Shown here: positions 42,501 through 52,051 of the stretch, one piece after another
How the letters are laid out: each line of letters opens with the position of its first letter
How positions within the stretch are numbered: position 1 is the first letter of the stretch
Source: Willaertia magna
Taxonomy: Eukaryota > Heterolobosea > Eutetramitea > Acrasida > Naegleriidae
Direction: 5' to 3'
NCBI GenBank assembly: GCA_902984215.1
Contig: CADWAF010002770.1
Coordinates: 1 to 64,000 of the forward strand
DNA length: 64,000 nt
Translations under genes and position numbers: made by a program
Notes under the pieces: model-generated
Told to the model about the DNA's origin: nothing
Databases searched by the model: none
What the model saw: the letters and a program-made list of their open reading frames with translations, nothing else

Positions 42501-43075
42501 TTGGGGCTACAGATATATTCAAAATACTACTTGGCATAATGCCAATTAAGTCCTTCTATAGCATTGGTTCAGGTGTTGCTGACTTGGTTATTCTTCCTGT
42601 TCAATATTACCAAACAGATGGGCAAGTATTACGTGGATTAAGACATGGACTTTTCTCGTTCATAACCAATCTATCTGTTGGAACTGTACAACTCACAGCC
42701 AATGCTGCAAATACCGTAAATTATGTTGTTGGTTCTGTTGATGGATATTTGACAAACAATAATCCATCTGATGATGAATATTTAGATGAAGATTATGAAT
42801 CAGAAGACTCAAGCCAAAAACAATCGCAAAATCTTCCAACCAACATTAGTGATGCTGTTCAAAAAGCTTACAAAGAACTTTCACAAGGTTTTGGAAATGC
42901 TAAGATGGCAGTTATAGCTATTCCAAAAACTGGGTCTGTTAAAACCTTGCCTCGAGTTTTATTATCACCCCTTGCAGGAATCACAGGTGCTATCTCTAAT
43001 ATCATGGTTGGTTTAAGAAGTGAAATTGACGTTAATTATAAACGTGAAAAAGAAGAATTATTTAAAAATAAGTAA
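36539..43075 (+). CDS. ATG2: Autophagy-related lipid transfer protein ATG2
   Basis: 2178 residues, one exon, the largest gene here. The N-terminus (about 1-110) is the chorein domain shared with VPS13: FGFNRLADPIKKRIFKFVIKRVLGRF followed by the LQSGSYELNNVQLK beta layer. The last about 250 residues are the ATG2 C-terminal region with ILLGIMPIKSFYSIGSGVADLVILPV and the RGLRHGLFSF segment that follow each other in the family. ATG2 moves phospholipids from ER to the growing autophagosome membrane with ATG9 and ATG18/WIPI. Long acidic and Ser-rich insertions make it slightly longer than human ATG2B. Domain order and length fit ATG2, not VPS13. Confidence 0.92.
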   Translation: MSSWFGFNRLADPIKKRIFKFVIKRVLGRFIVEPDLSQLDVQLQSGSYELNNVQLKVKEINETLKQSSFILSSGYIEKITVKIPSLLKILDESMILELSGLEVKLKMINTNCQNENTPITDGSLLFHSTNFYSDPNILASSLLVGDVTKSDIASEFSDLQKESDVDLQQSLELLSSFMESSQHQQRSSASDECFTEGHGIISQTIERVISNLKAYVNNVTIRFEFPKCIQDNTQENVPKRKNVFLLFFPRLEYLDETPMPKVNENWLPSIFVYSFLFKGIFVQVFEEEEICNSNSKKVRSMNDSLSEFSDESEDELMSSNLSTNSSGIASSFIVSNNTSSGNDLNEGNTIFYGETEENKIKITIKPNNLSTVIGGNNLSSSFMNMGLPQQESPRIDVQFNIASIHAVLSPTQMEILLDIFQALSSAGISVNSKEDAPKGNEKTEKRKEQNDRKEKKQEKVEQKDKSSSQTKLSETTVFKLNEQIKRQQQTKVMESGMSDNSKIIHELENIQFHNFESDDFSSDDDFNESFYSTKDEHDFSKKNNRSANSDNELEDIQLDNKKSPSPKIRKYFEEELFSRKNISLNNALPICFHLEVTLKAATFNLLYEDTAQLSEMWKKFIAMPSSSKKQLGPVIPNVSHLCVQCTKTLTFTADINNGVNNINNTLVGEGYHSDRDVSVNVAIGKLVVYERLCNSSSNKQSVFTEMKILEFIQKSSNMSSSGNNVTTKVKQEDSMPQINYGFSYKKKENTISHVLRLKYLLQLNVDMGLMERLSMLFKRFSKSTPIDLPKPKDNVISQEQGNINILKTDWKTDEDQLLKDLDSEIVPPLRTIVDVASGMVRINILFPTSEENPQHVYEKNSLKLECDGIKINAKFNSSGELLDTGAHLPVDTHKPNFASIVTSLPISLRTTRLYVINESHFPKITQPMLVMKPMDIHITLRKFFSDLSPNNDTFQSFGQASMVSSNNDRVDLLTDDDSSSSSSSLDEDSEENESVDDNESDSNDDESDKNKNGKDLENSIIDAIDQTVSGGKTIQNARLSILIDPVEKSQPDFELEVTKPQYELFMKLLNKVTNGLARLGRLMGANEKETEKKIITTSTIPDIAIKLSLNEFSIAFVEIDSALITTKRKLKIILKKFSALLTLFSNWPSEMPNTTTSMLNTYITNEDITVEEVSYRSTQPNTIFRPIIRRNERMIKSYRSSKYCTSISLNLLTQKDNTTSKLIKTKLSTNLHLSGLYFTLFIQPSDDSWISFMSSFFASDSKMDDPFIMKVRLTLQDCALDYMPVNIPSRAIALFDKVCVTTKLNNKKKTEEPTKLSILLNGAYLMLNNNFKDDVMKYMEENIQRIPASEFGFVNDLKHLNFAQVASANTLLFVFSSRDSIGNPNSTLEEERLTSRLPLKQLEFSRGTLMIDLCSDSLLTFIEILNYFLDDGDIPAEKKEEIKNKLQQSLENSDTLSPRAKFEGTNDKNPTPLYDPLIKNPTDDSIYQTIASDTGDFMITAKRTQFERMDFLNGIDDTQFGETKLFSISSNPYNKIKSPSYSNIKKQSPPRSLPTTSHSSPSLSSNNTIYPNLYNASDDEEVGLYFNNGNENEESTPVMEKSFSGISSFINFDHFQENETVDEKKTKKKDKKTSNTEIKRGLSNAQQVRQDEEQEVSVNILTNGVSQQSQSSLLSSFIQNDYFPKINEEDYGISPLLPDEYPTANFEILIHKDFNIVVYLYGGQDWGQSEEEDETNRLLSSTTSLSSTTSYKTKSTRDMMKVVQLSLYDFYLQFSWFKTTISKYVSRKRISIRDIEILDKLKLSNRNKLLKYWETEKDPRETGSRMFDFIHEIVRQIPSMNSTTTIPLSDDYEEVRIDLDILPLRLNLHQTTLEFLLEFISNLDKSPKGELKPQPVPSLEPPKESNEKQTYFQHVRVSPLKLKIDYQPVKIHYDALRENVVSYRSLLQVLNLIPFNGSEIAIKEIQLNGLRGTEEVIANATSSILSNVGATDIFKILLGIMPIKSFYSIGSGVADLVILPVQYYQTDGQVLRGLRHGLFSFITNLSVGTVQLTANAANTVNYVVGSVDGYLTNNNPSDDEYLDEDYESEDSSQKQSQNLPTNISDAVQKAYKELSQGFGNAKMAVIAIPKTGSVKTLPRVLLSPLAGITGAISNIMVGLRSEIDVNYKREKEELFKNK

Positions 43076-43340
43076 TCCATTGTGTATATCAAATTATTGT
43101 AAATCAAAAATGTATTTTATTTTGTTCAATCAATAAACTTCTTTTCTGTAAATCCAAAACAAACTCAATTCAACTAAACTTGTTGAAAGAATTCGGCGTG
43201 ATTTGTGTAGTAGATGGCGTCCATGGAAGAAATAAAAGCAAAACAAAAATAACCAATCATTTTGCAAAAAATTGCTGAAAAAAATACCTCTACTTCTCTA
43301 AAGCCTATTTTCTTCTTCTTTTTCACAAATATCAACAACA

Positions 43341-43928
43341 ATGCCACAGTGGATTAATCGTTCTCATACTTATCAACATCCTTGGGAAAGAGTTACTAAC
43401 GCTTTCTGGCACAAATATCCAAATCCTCTATCACCTCATGTTCTAAGTATTGATGTTCTTGATCGTTGGATTGATGAAGAAGGTAATTTACACACTGTTC
43501 GTTTAATGACCTGTAAAGATAGAGCTGTTCCTGAATGGATTAGTAATGTTGTAGGAGGTAAAAACTATGCCTATGTTATTGAAAGAAGTATGATTAACTT
43601 GAATGAAAAACAATTAGTAATGAAATCAAAAAATATATCTTATGAATCTTTAATTTCAGTTGAAGAAACTTGTAGATATACAGTTGATAAAGAAAATACA
43701 GAACATACATTATTCTCTCAAGAAGCTAAGATATCTGTTCCAATATGGGGATTAGCTGCAAGAAAAGTTGAAAATTTAACACTGGAGAATTTCCATAAAA
43801 ACGCAAAGAAAGGTTTACAAGCAATGGAACATATTTGTGAAAAAATTAAGAATAATACTTATTTAGATATCTTTTCAACAACGTCAAATAATACAGAATC
43901 AACAACAACAACTAATCAAAAGGAGTAA
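43341..43928 (+). CDS. PRELI/MSF1 domain protein (PRELID/Slowmo-like)
   Basis: 195 residues. The N-terminus shows the family block HTYQHPWERVTNAFWHKYPNP, then HVLSIDVLDRW and RLMTCKDRAVPEW, followed by strands with IERSMINL and a C-terminal helix. PRELI proteins shuttle phosphatidic acid or phosphatidylserine across the mitochondrial intermembrane space with TRIAP1-type partners. Which lipid is carried cannot be seen. A Thr/Asn-rich tail is extra. Its stop is 29 bases from the convergent CIAO1 stop. Confidence 0.93.
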   Translation: MPQWINRSHTYQHPWERVTNAFWHKYPNPLSPHVLSIDVLDRWIDEEGNLHTVRLMTCKDRAVPEWISNVVGGKNYAYVIERSMINLNEKQLVMKSKNISYESLISVEETCRYTVDKENTEHTLFSQEAKISVPIWGLAARKVENLTLENFHKNAKKGLQAMEHICEKIKNNTYLDIFSTTSNNTESTTTTNQKE

Positions 43929-43957
43929 AATATATTGTATTTTTAATAATAAATGGT

Positions 43958-45148
43958 TTAATAAACAAATTTCCATAATTTAATTGTACCATCATCTGAA
44001 CAAGTAGATAATAAACCAAAGAAATGTGGATTCCAACAACAAGCATTAATATCTGAATCATGTGCTTTCTCTACTTTAGTTAATAATTTTAATTTCTCTT
44101 CTGATCTAGAAAATTCAAAAATGGAAATAGAATTATCTCCTGAAACAATGGCAACTAAAGAAACTATTTCATTATTGTTTGTAGGATGTTGATACGTACA
44201 CCAATCAACAAAGTAAATTGTTCTTTCATGTACATCATTAATTAATTGTAATTGAGTATATTTTAAATTACTCAATTCTTCATCTTGCATATCATCGTCA
44301 TTACTTAATTTCTCTTCTTTCCATAAAATAATTTCTTCTCCAACACTAACTAAATATTGTACTTCATTTTGATAAATTGGTTCAAATGCTAAACACCAAA
44401 CTGTTCCAGAATGTCCTCTTAATATATTAACACATAACCATTCACCATCTTCTACTTCTTTCCAAACTCTAATTGTGTCATCATAAGAAGTACTAAATAA
44501 AAGTGGATAAGATGAATTTGGATGAAATAGAACATATTTTACATCTTGTGTATGTCCACTACAAACACTAATACAATCAAAATCATTAAAAGTTATTTGG
44601 TCAATTGCATCCCAAATCCAAACTGTTTTATCTCTTCCACAAGTAGCTAACAAAGTACCATCCATTTCATCTTTATTTTTAGAATTATGCCATGCAACAG
44701 CTTTCACTTCATTTTCATGTCCTTCTAACGTTGAAACACATTTTAAAACATTATATGAAAGATTTCCTTGATTTTTGTTAACAATGTTATTATTCACAAT
44801 ATTTGGGAATTGTTGTTGTTGTTGAACATTTCCCAATTTATTTTTTGACAATACCCAAACACTTGCTGTTCCATCAAAACTAGAACAAGCTAAGGCATTT
44901 CCATTTGGTAAAGACCAGGCAACTCTTCTTATTGTTCTATTATGATTTCCTTCATAGTTATCAATACATTGGAATGAATTTCTATTGGAATCATATTGGA
45001 AAAGTTTTAATGTTTTATCTGATCCACATGATGCAAATAAAGTTGGGTATTTAGGATGCCATGCAATTGACCATACGGTATCTTCATGATCCGATAGTGT
45101 TTGAAGTAAAGTTAGAGCCACGGAAGAAGCATGATTGTTGTGAATCAT
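43958..45148 (-). CDS. CIAO1: Cytosolic iron-sulfur assembly protein CIAO1
   Basis: A WD40 scaffold of the CIA targeting complex (with MMS19 and CIAO2B) that loads iron-sulfur clusters on cytosolic and nuclear proteins. 396 residues with seven WD repeats, for example HEDTVWSIAWHP...LKLFQ, RTIRRVAWS...ASVWV and HENEVKAVAWH...VWIWD. The DNACCWNP...SDDGTIKLWKF end is typical. Slightly longer than human CIAO1 owing to Asn/Gln loops. A run of A precedes the ATG. Confidence 0.92.
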   Translation of the reverse strand: MIHNNHASSVALTLLQTLSDHEDTVWSIAWHPKYPTLFASCGSDKTLKLFQYDSNRNSFQCIDNYEGNHNRTIRRVAWSLPNGNALACSSFDGTASVWVLSKNKLGNVQQQQQFPNIVNNNIVNKNQGNLSYNVLKCVSTLEGHENEVKAVAWHNSKNKDEMDGTLLATCGRDKTVWIWDAIDQITFNDFDCISVCSGHTQDVKYVLFHPNSSYPLLFSTSYDDTIRVWKEVEDGEWLCVNILRGHSGTVWCLAFEPIYQNEVQYLVSVGEEIILWKEEKLSNDDDMQDEELSNLKYTQLQLINDVHERTIYFVDWCTYQHPTNNNEIVSLVAIVSGDNSISIFEFSRSEEKLKLLTKVEKAHDSDINACCWNPHFFGLLSTCSDDGTIKLWKFVY

Positions 45149-45494
45149 TTTTTTTTGTTATAAGGCTTTACAAATTGAATTGTTGGATCCTCGCAACTGC
45201 TTTTGTACAGATCCACCCGCCAAGAAATTACGATTGTTCAATTTACAGATTTAACGCGCCTCAAAAAATTAATTAAGGAAATGCCACCGTGGTGAAGTTA
45301 AATGAAAGTCGGTTAACAAATTACAAGAAAGGCATTCGATATCAATAATTTGGAATTTAAGAATTACGCTTTTTATTAAAACAGATTACTTGATTTATGT
45401 ACATTTCAGTAATTTTACTATTTAATCCACAAGTTTTAGGTAAAAGCTAGAAACTGATTAAAAAAAAACATATATACATTATCAATAACAAACA
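45149..45494. promoter_or_regulatory. Divergent intergenic region CIAO1 / EF-hand gene
   Basis: 346 bases between divergent starts. It contains an A-run before each ATG and a GC-rich patch near 45180-45260. I see no ORF, tRNA or repeat I would report. Confidence 0.45.
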
Positions 45495-46454
45495 ATGAAA
45501 AGTTTTAAGAATTTAGCTTCAAGTATAGCAGCCAAATGGAAATCAAAGAAGGTTTCCCCAGTCGAAACAGAGAAAGAAGAGAGTTCGTTTGTCATTTCAG
45601 TATCAACTACTGAAGACAATGCTTCTAACATCTATAACTCTCCAGTAACTCCTAACAAACCAAGAGTAAAAAGTGCTAACATCCAAGAACATCATTTATC
45701 TCCTACAAGTCCAGGAAGAAAAAGGAGACCAGGGTCAGTTAATATAAGCGCAATCACAAACTTTAAAAATCCAAACCTTAAATATTCTGAAGAACAACTA
45801 CAAGAGATTGCAGTTATAAGACAAAAGGAAAGATTAAGGATAATATTTGATCTGTTTGATGGTGATAGAGATGGTTATTTAAGAGAGGAAGAAGTTGTTA
45901 GACTAGTTAACTCTGTTTTCTCCAAGGAAATGAATCCTGGCGGTTTACCTGCTAAAATCTCCTTTAACGATTTTCTTTCAATTTGCCTCGTAGATGATAG
46001 AGAGAATGAAAGCGTGTTTAAAAAAGTAGGAAAAGGTGCTACCCCTAACAATAATAGTTCTGCAGCAACTAGACGAAAACAAAGTATGCAAGTAGAAACG
46101 TTTTACCCTCCAGCCCATTCAGAAGAAATACTAAGAAAGAGAAGAAACTCAACTAGCTCGAATACATCTTCATCCAACACATCAGAAACAAGTTTAAATT
46201 GTCCTTACTTTTTAGAGGAAAACATATCTGAAAATTATAGAGAGGATGAGCTGAAAGAAATCTTTTTCAACGTTTTTGATAACAATAAAGATGGAGTTCT
46301 TACGAAAAGAGAGTTTCTACGCGTTCTTAATAATGTAGGTATGGATAAGATATTCTTTGGTTTCGAGATAGATCTACTATTCGAAATGGGAACGAATGGC
46401 AATACGAACGGATACATGACTTTTGACCAATTTTTAAAGTTAGCACTCAACTAA
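45495..46454 (+). CDS. EF-hand calcium-binding protein
   Basis: 319 residues. Two full EF loops: D122-x-D124-x-D126-G-Y-x-R-E-E-E133 and D262-x-N264-x-D266-G-V-L-T-K-R-E273. A degenerate third loop lies near 300 (GTNGNTNGYMTFDQF). The N-terminal 95 residues are basic, Pro/Ser-rich and probably disordered, with phosphosite-like Ser-Pro and Thr-Pro. A Ser/Asn linker separates the two loops by about 130 residues. It looks like a calcium sensor of unknown target. No catalytic domain. Confidence 0.9.
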   Translation: MKSFKNLASSIAAKWKSKKVSPVETEKEESSFVISVSTTEDNASNIYNSPVTPNKPRVKSANIQEHHLSPTSPGRKRRPGSVNISAITNFKNPNLKYSEEQLQEIAVIRQKERLRIIFDLFDGDRDGYLREEEVVRLVNSVFSKEMNPGGLPAKISFNDFLSICLVDDRENESVFKKVGKGATPNNNSSAATRRKQSMQVETFYPPAHSEEILRKRRNSTSSNTSSSNTSETSLNCPYFLEENISENYREDELKEIFFNVFDNNKDGVLTKREFLRVLNNVGMDKIFFGFEIDLLFEMGTNGNTNGYMTFDQFLKLALN

Positions 46455-46615
46455 GACACCCAAGTATTCTTTGTTTAAAGGATCGTTGTGTTGTTAATAA
46501 GTAGTGGTTAACGAGGTTGAATTCGCATAATACAAGTCTGTACAATAACAAATTAAAGGCAGCAATTTCAAAGTTGGTATTTGAAATGTATGTACACTTA
46601 CAAAATAATAAATAT

Positions 46616-48381
46616 TTATTTCTTCTTTTTAAATCTACTGTCAACTTGTATTTTGTTACCACCAACTGTAGTTCTTGCTTTTTTATCTTCTACGTTTGAA
46701 CTACTACTGGCCATAGCAGTGGTGACTGCTGCTCCATAAATCTGCTCTTCTTGATCATCAATTTTAATATCATTATTAATTTCTCCTCCTTCTTGTTGTT
46801 TTCTAATTAATTTGAAATATTCAGGTGTCAATTTTGCATTACTTTCATCACCTAGTTCAATACCTAATTTCTTTAATATCAACAATTGTCTTCTCTTTAT
46901 TTTTCTCATTCTACTTTCATGACTTTCTTTCTCTAATTTATAACGTTCTCTTTCACGTTCAATATCTCTCATTAATTGTTTACGTTCATCTTCTAAACCA
47001 ATTAATTGATCATCTTCTGAAATTTCACTACTACTTATTGCTAATTTTAATTTAGCCATTTCTTCTTCTAATTCTTTTCTTTCTTTTGACCATTCTTTTG
47101 ATTTCTCATCTAATTCATGTTTAACTTGGTCTCTAATCTCCTTTTCTTGTTTATATTTTTCTTTCCAACTTTCAACATATTCTCTCCATCTATCTTGAAC
47201 TGAAGAAATATCTTCATTATTATTATTACTATTAGTGTTTGAATCTGTATTTTGTTGTTGTAATTGTTGTTGTTGTTGAATCCTTAAACGATCTAATAAT
47301 TGACCTAATTTACCTCCACCTCCAGCAGTAGATCCACCATTGCCATTAGATTGTGTTTCTTCTGTAAAGATCTTTTCATAATGTTCTAAACACATACCAA
47401 TTAAATTAATATAAATTTGACCATTTGGGAAAGTAGAACCAATCATTTGTTCTTTTTCTTGTTGTAAAATAAAAGGACCTAATGCCAAACTTAATAATTT
47501 TGGATTTGTCTTATTTAAATTATGATGATAAATAAATTCAGCTAAAACTTCAATTAATTCTTTAAAAACTTTCTTATAAATTACATGATTTAATTTATTT
47601 AAAGCATCTGTAAATTCTTCAATTCTTTTCTCTACTTTTTCAATTCTACCAATTTCCATAAATCTTTCTTTCGGATGAAGAAGAGGAACATCTAATTGTT
47701 TAAAGTATTCTTTAAGTAAGGCTACAACAATATTTGGATCTAATGTATTTTCAAATACAATTTCATCAAATTTCTTATTCGTTCTTTGTAATTCATTAAA
47801 TGTTTCAATTAATTGTTGAACATGAGATGCATTCGCAACTAATCTAAAAATTCCAATGTAGCGAAGAGAACGATCTTTTAAAATGTAATCGTATAATTTT
47901 CTTAAAATTGGCGGGATATTTCTAAATCGTTTTTGATTCACATTCTCTTCAATGTAATAATGTTCTGGTAATTTCCCTCCAAAAACTTTATCGGAAATAT
48001 CTAATTTTCCAGTTTTTTGTAATTGATCTAATGTTACATTGTTTGGTGTATTTTTTGATGGATACCACTCTGGTTTAATTTCTAATTCACATTGTTCTTT
48101 AATTAAATTTTTAGTTAGTGTTGTCCATGGAACTAAATTTTCAGGATGTCCCATTACAAATAATACATATTTATCTATTTTTATTTAGTAAATTGATGAA
48201 TTGTTATTTACTTACCTGGATTTGGTGCAATCGTTTGGTATTTTGTGGCGATTAATGTTAGTATTTCAGTTAATTCATCTTTTGGTTGAATTAAAATTTC
48301 TTCTATATGATTAGGATTTAGTTTGATTTTAATATTCTTAGGTCTTCCGTGTTTTCCTACTGATAGAGCTCTGTTAAACAT
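46616..48381 (-). CDS. RhoGAP domain protein with N-terminal ubiquitin-like region
   Basis: Exons 48216-48381 and 46616-48174, with a 41-nt GTAAGT...TAG intron in phase 1, give 574 residues. The first exon restores an N-terminus MFNRALSVGKHGRPKNIKIKL that leads into NPDKYVLFVMGHPENLVPW. Strand spacing (about 15-95) resembles a Ras-associating or FERM-type ubiquitin fold. The RhoGAP domain is about 120-315, with the arginine finger R166 in IGIFRLVAN and the KEYFKQLDVPLLHP helix. Then come Gln/Asn repeats, a coiled coil (about 360-490) and a basic tail. It should switch off Rho/Rac-type GTPases. Confidence 0.9.
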
Positions 48382-48609
48382 TTTTTTTAATTGTTGACAA
48401 GTGAAGGATAGTTAATTGAGGGTAATGAAGGTATATGTAAATAGAGTTATCCCGTACAACATTATTAAAGTTTGTATTTAATTTAAATGTTTTGAGTATT
48501 TGTTTTTAATTTATGAAATCAATGAATGAATAAATAAACTGTTAGTTAAAAATTAAAATTCAACTTGTAAGGGACGTCTCCAATGTGCAGCTCCGAGTAG
48601 TTGAAAAAA

Positions 48610-50139
48610 ATGAAAGTATTCGTTACTGCTATCCTTTTAGCAATATTTATTGTTGCATTTGCGGAATCAGGTGCTCTCAAAAGAAACAGACACATTGGAG
48701 CTTTAAATCATGGAAGAAATATTGAACAACAACGTTTATTATTAAAAAAGAGTTTAGTTGGTGTTGACCAATGGATGGAACAACAATTAGATCACTACGA
48801 TCCAACAAATACTGAAACATTCCAACAAAGATTTTGGGTAAACGCTACTGCATGGAATAAACAAAATAATGGACCAGTTTTTATTATCATTGGTGGTGAA
48901 GGTCCAGCTTCAGAAGGATATATCAATGGACACTTTATTGCAACTGAATATGCACAACGCTATGGAGCAATGGTTGCTGCATTAGAACATAGATTTTACG
49001 GAAAGAGTGGTAAGTAATGATAATTAAATTATTATTGAAATTCATTCTTTATGGCAACAGTTCCAAGAAATTCCTTATCTACTGCTAATTTAAGATATTT
49101 ATCTAGTCAACAAGCTTTATCCGATCTTGTTTCTTTCAGAAAGTTTTTAATAACAAAGTTTGGTATTAACGAAAGTGCAACAAAGTTTGTTCTTTTTGGA
49201 GGCAGTTACTCTGGAAATCTTTCAGCATGGGGTAGACTTAAGTTCCCTAATTTATTCGCAGCATCATTGGCATCATCTGGCCCAGTATTAGCTCAATTAG
49301 AATTTAAGGAATATATGGAAGTTGTTGCAAGAAGTGTTGGTCCAGCATGTGCTGCAAGAGTTAGACAAGCAAATGACATGATTGAAACATTACTTAAAAC
49401 ACCTGCTGGAAAACAAAGAGTTACTAAAATGTTTAATATTTGTAATCCAAACAAATTAGATAATGATAATGATTTAGCATTATTATTTATGTCTTTATCT
49501 GATGGTGTTTGTGAAGTAGTTCAATACAACCTTGATAACAATGGAAGAAATACTTATAACACAACTAATATGTGTCAAATTATTCAATCAGGAAGTGATG
49601 TCTTGGAATCATTTGCAACTTGGGTAAACACTTGGAATAAATATTCAGGCAATCCATGTACTGAAAATGATTATGATGAATATATTCAAGAATTAAAGGA
49701 TACTAGACCATGGCCTGAAAATGGAGGTGCAGCTGGAAGATCTTGGACTTATCAAACATGTGTTGAATTTGGTTATTATCAAAATGCTGTTGGAAGTTCT
49801 CAACCATTTTCTCCTCGTATTACTCTTGAATGGTATTTACAACAATGTCAACAATTATTTGGAGTCAATGATGTCACACCACACATCACTTTCACTAATG
49901 ATTATTATGGAGCTAAGGGCATTGATACTTCCAATACAGTGTTCACTTTCGGAAACATTGACCCATGGCATATTTTAGGTTTGACTTCACCGAATAATTA
50001 TGTAGGTCAACAAAATATTTACTTTATGCAAGGAACTGCTCATTGTGCAGATTTATATGCAAGTTCTCCAAATGATTTACCAACTTTAAAGAATACTAGA
50101 CAACAAACTATTAAATTGTTTGACCAATGGTTACTTTAA
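48610..50139 (+). CDS. Serine peptidase family S28 (lysosomal Pro-X carboxypeptidase-like)
   Basis: Exons 48610-49009 and 49061-50139 (51-nt GTAAGT intron, phase 1) give 492 residues. A signal peptide is evident (MKVFVTAILLAIFIVAFAES). S28 landmarks: QLDHYDPTNTETFQQRFW, GGEGPASEGY, EHRFYGKS crossing the junction, the nucleophile S182 in GGSYSG, an Asp in NIDPWH and a His in GTAHCADLY. It cleaves short peptides after Pro, or as an aminodipeptidase, in the lysosome or food vacuole. An amoeba probably uses it in digestion of prey. Start at 48610 is the AAAAAAA-ATG; the earlier in-frame TTG is not used. Confidence 0.95.
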
Positions 50140-50283
50140 TTATTATATATATTTTTAATTATTATAATGTATTTTTTTAATAAATTATCAATTTTTGTAA
50201 AAGTAAATTTTTGAAAATGGAAACTGTACTTTACAATATTTTGCGCTATCCAAAAAACAAACAGTCTACTGCATGACGAATTA

Positions 50284-51366
50284 ATGTTAAAAAAAAATAT
50301 GGATGACTCAAAGACTGTGCCACCTTTAACTTCACCAGAGCAGACTGGTTCAAACACCATACATGATGATGCAAACAAAATCTTATCTCCAGAAACAACG
50401 GTTTCAAGTATTAACCTACTGAGTCCGAGTGCTGATAACATGGAAGAAACTCCGTTTGACAATGATAAAGTCAACTCATCTTTTTCAAGTACCACAAAGT
50501 CTCTTGCTATTAGTATTCCAGGAGAGACTGTTTCTGACAAAATTGAGTGTCATTTGTATGATTCACCAAGGACTCGTCTGGAAGATGTAATTCAATCTAA
50601 ATTTTACAAAATATTTTCAAATTCAATGTATATAATACTAGATATTTGTTTTTTTATAGGAGCGTCAATGTTTATTGCTGGATGTACATGTTTTGCTGTG
50701 GATTCAACAAATCTATTTAATTGTGGAAGTTATAACTTTTTAATTGGTTCAATTTTATTTCTGATAGGTCCAATTTGTAAAATATTTGTAGATATTTATA
50801 ATTTAATTAATCACAGAAGATATTGTAAAAAACTTGAACAAATACGAAATAATTCGTCAACTAGCGCATTATTACCATTAGCGGCTTATAAACAAAGAGA
50901 AAAAGCATCCAAACTACAATTACAATTAATTATTACAGAATATTTTGTAGATTTCCTTTTATGTATAGGTGGATCGACATTTATCACTGGTTCTGTTTTA
51001 TTTATGAATTTACCATCTACCTTTACTAAAGTTATATCAGCTGAGATAGTTTGGATGGTTGGAGCTTGTGCATTTCTTTTATCAAGCATAATACAATTAT
51101 TTATGAAATTAAATTCAATAGTTTACAATAGTAAAAATTATATGGATAAGAAATTTATACAATCAATAATGTTTTACATAGATGTTGGTTCATTTATCTT
51201 AAATATTATAAGTAGTGTTTTGTTTGTTGCTGGTTCAGGTTGTTTCTTAGTAAATTATAGACCTGTAGAAATTGTGGGGCATGTAATGTGGAGTTCAGGT
51301 TGTCTTGCCATGAATATTGCTATCCTTAGTTCTAGAACTGTTTGGTTTTATGAATTATTAAAATAA
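50284..51366 (+). CDS. Multi-pass membrane protein with three similar two-helix units
   Basis: 360 residues. The ATG at 50284 or the next one at 50299 starts it. A Ser/Thr-rich cytosolic tail of about 105 residues precedes six membrane segments in three pairs. Each pair reads like [IG]-x-[FIL]-x-x-G-[ST]-x-x-[FI] followed by G-x-x-x-F/L-I-x-[GS] and a short loop. The pairing and Gly/Ser pattern recalls the YrhK-like domain repeated three times. The repeat claim is by eye. The function is unknown; a channel or stress membrane protein is possible. Confidence 0.7.
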   Translation: MLKKNMDDSKTVPPLTSPEQTGSNTIHDDANKILSPETTVSSINLLSPSADNMEETPFDNDKVNSSFSSTTKSLAISIPGETVSDKIECHLYDSPRTRLEDVIQSKFYKIFSNSMYIILDICFFIGASMFIAGCTCFAVDSTNLFNCGSYNFLIGSILFLIGPICKIFVDIYNLINHRRYCKKLEQIRNNSSTSALLPLAAYKQREKASKLQLQLIITEYFVDFLLCIGGSTFITGSVLFMNLPSTFTKVISAEIVWMVGACAFLLSSIIQLFMKLNSIVYNSKNYMDKKFIQSIMFYIDVGSFILNIISSVLFVAGSGCFLVNYRPVEIVGHVMWSSGCLAMNIAILSSRTVWFYELLK

Positions 51367-51416
51367 ATATTAACAAAATAAATATTACGAAATAAATAAT
51401 TGAAAAAAAATAAAAA

Positions 51417-51862
51417 ATGGATCCACAATTAATGAAGGCTATACAGCAATTAAATATCTATCAAGAAGATATTAATAAAATTAATTCTGGTACGTGTTTT
51501 TGAAAACTACTAAATTATTAAATTCCGATAAAATAGAAATTCAAAGGGAAGCAATTAGACAACAATCTTTCGCTGCACAAAAGAATGAAAATGATAGCGT
51601 AAAAACCGAATTCGATCTAATTGATTCCGATAGTGGAGTAGAAGTTTATAAATTAATAGGACCTGTTTTAGTTAAACAAGATGTAAATGAAGCAAAATCT
51701 AATGTAGATAAAAGATTAGAATTTATTAATAAAGAAATAGAAAATATTGATAAAAAGATTGAAGAGGGATTAGAAAAGAAAAAGAAATTAGAAAAGAATA
51801 TGAATGATTTATCTCAATGGATTCAACAAAAAGTTGCTCAATTTCAACAACAACGCAAATAA
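51417..51862 (+). CDS. PFDN6: Prefoldin subunit 6
   Basis: A beta-type prefoldin subunit of the hexameric chaperone that hands unfolded actin and tubulin to CCT. Exons 51417-51489 and 51537-51862 (47-nt intron, GTACGT donor, phase 1) give 132 residues. The ends are coiled-coil helices and the centre is the beta hairpin with the signature VYKLIGPVLVKQDVNEAKSNV. The 73-nt first exon is too small for ORF scans and contributes the N-terminal helix MDPQLMKAIQQLNIYQEDI. Length is normal. Confidence 0.93.
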
Positions 51863-52051
51863 ATAAATTGTATTATTACAAGTTCCTTTGAATTTTCATT
51901 GCATGATTGATTCGTGCATTGATTAGTGTTATTCCTTGTGTGATTCGTTATCCAATGTTTATTTACCCTATTATCTTTTCGCTTTCTCTTATCTTATATA
52001 AAAGAGAAATGTCAAATTGTCAAATCACAACAAAAAAAAAGAAAATAAAAT

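Noticed and set aside
50136..50540. Minus-strand 134-codon ORF over the start of the membrane-protein gene
   Set aside because: Antisense to the Ser/Thr-rich N-terminus; the plus-strand frame continues into six membrane helices.
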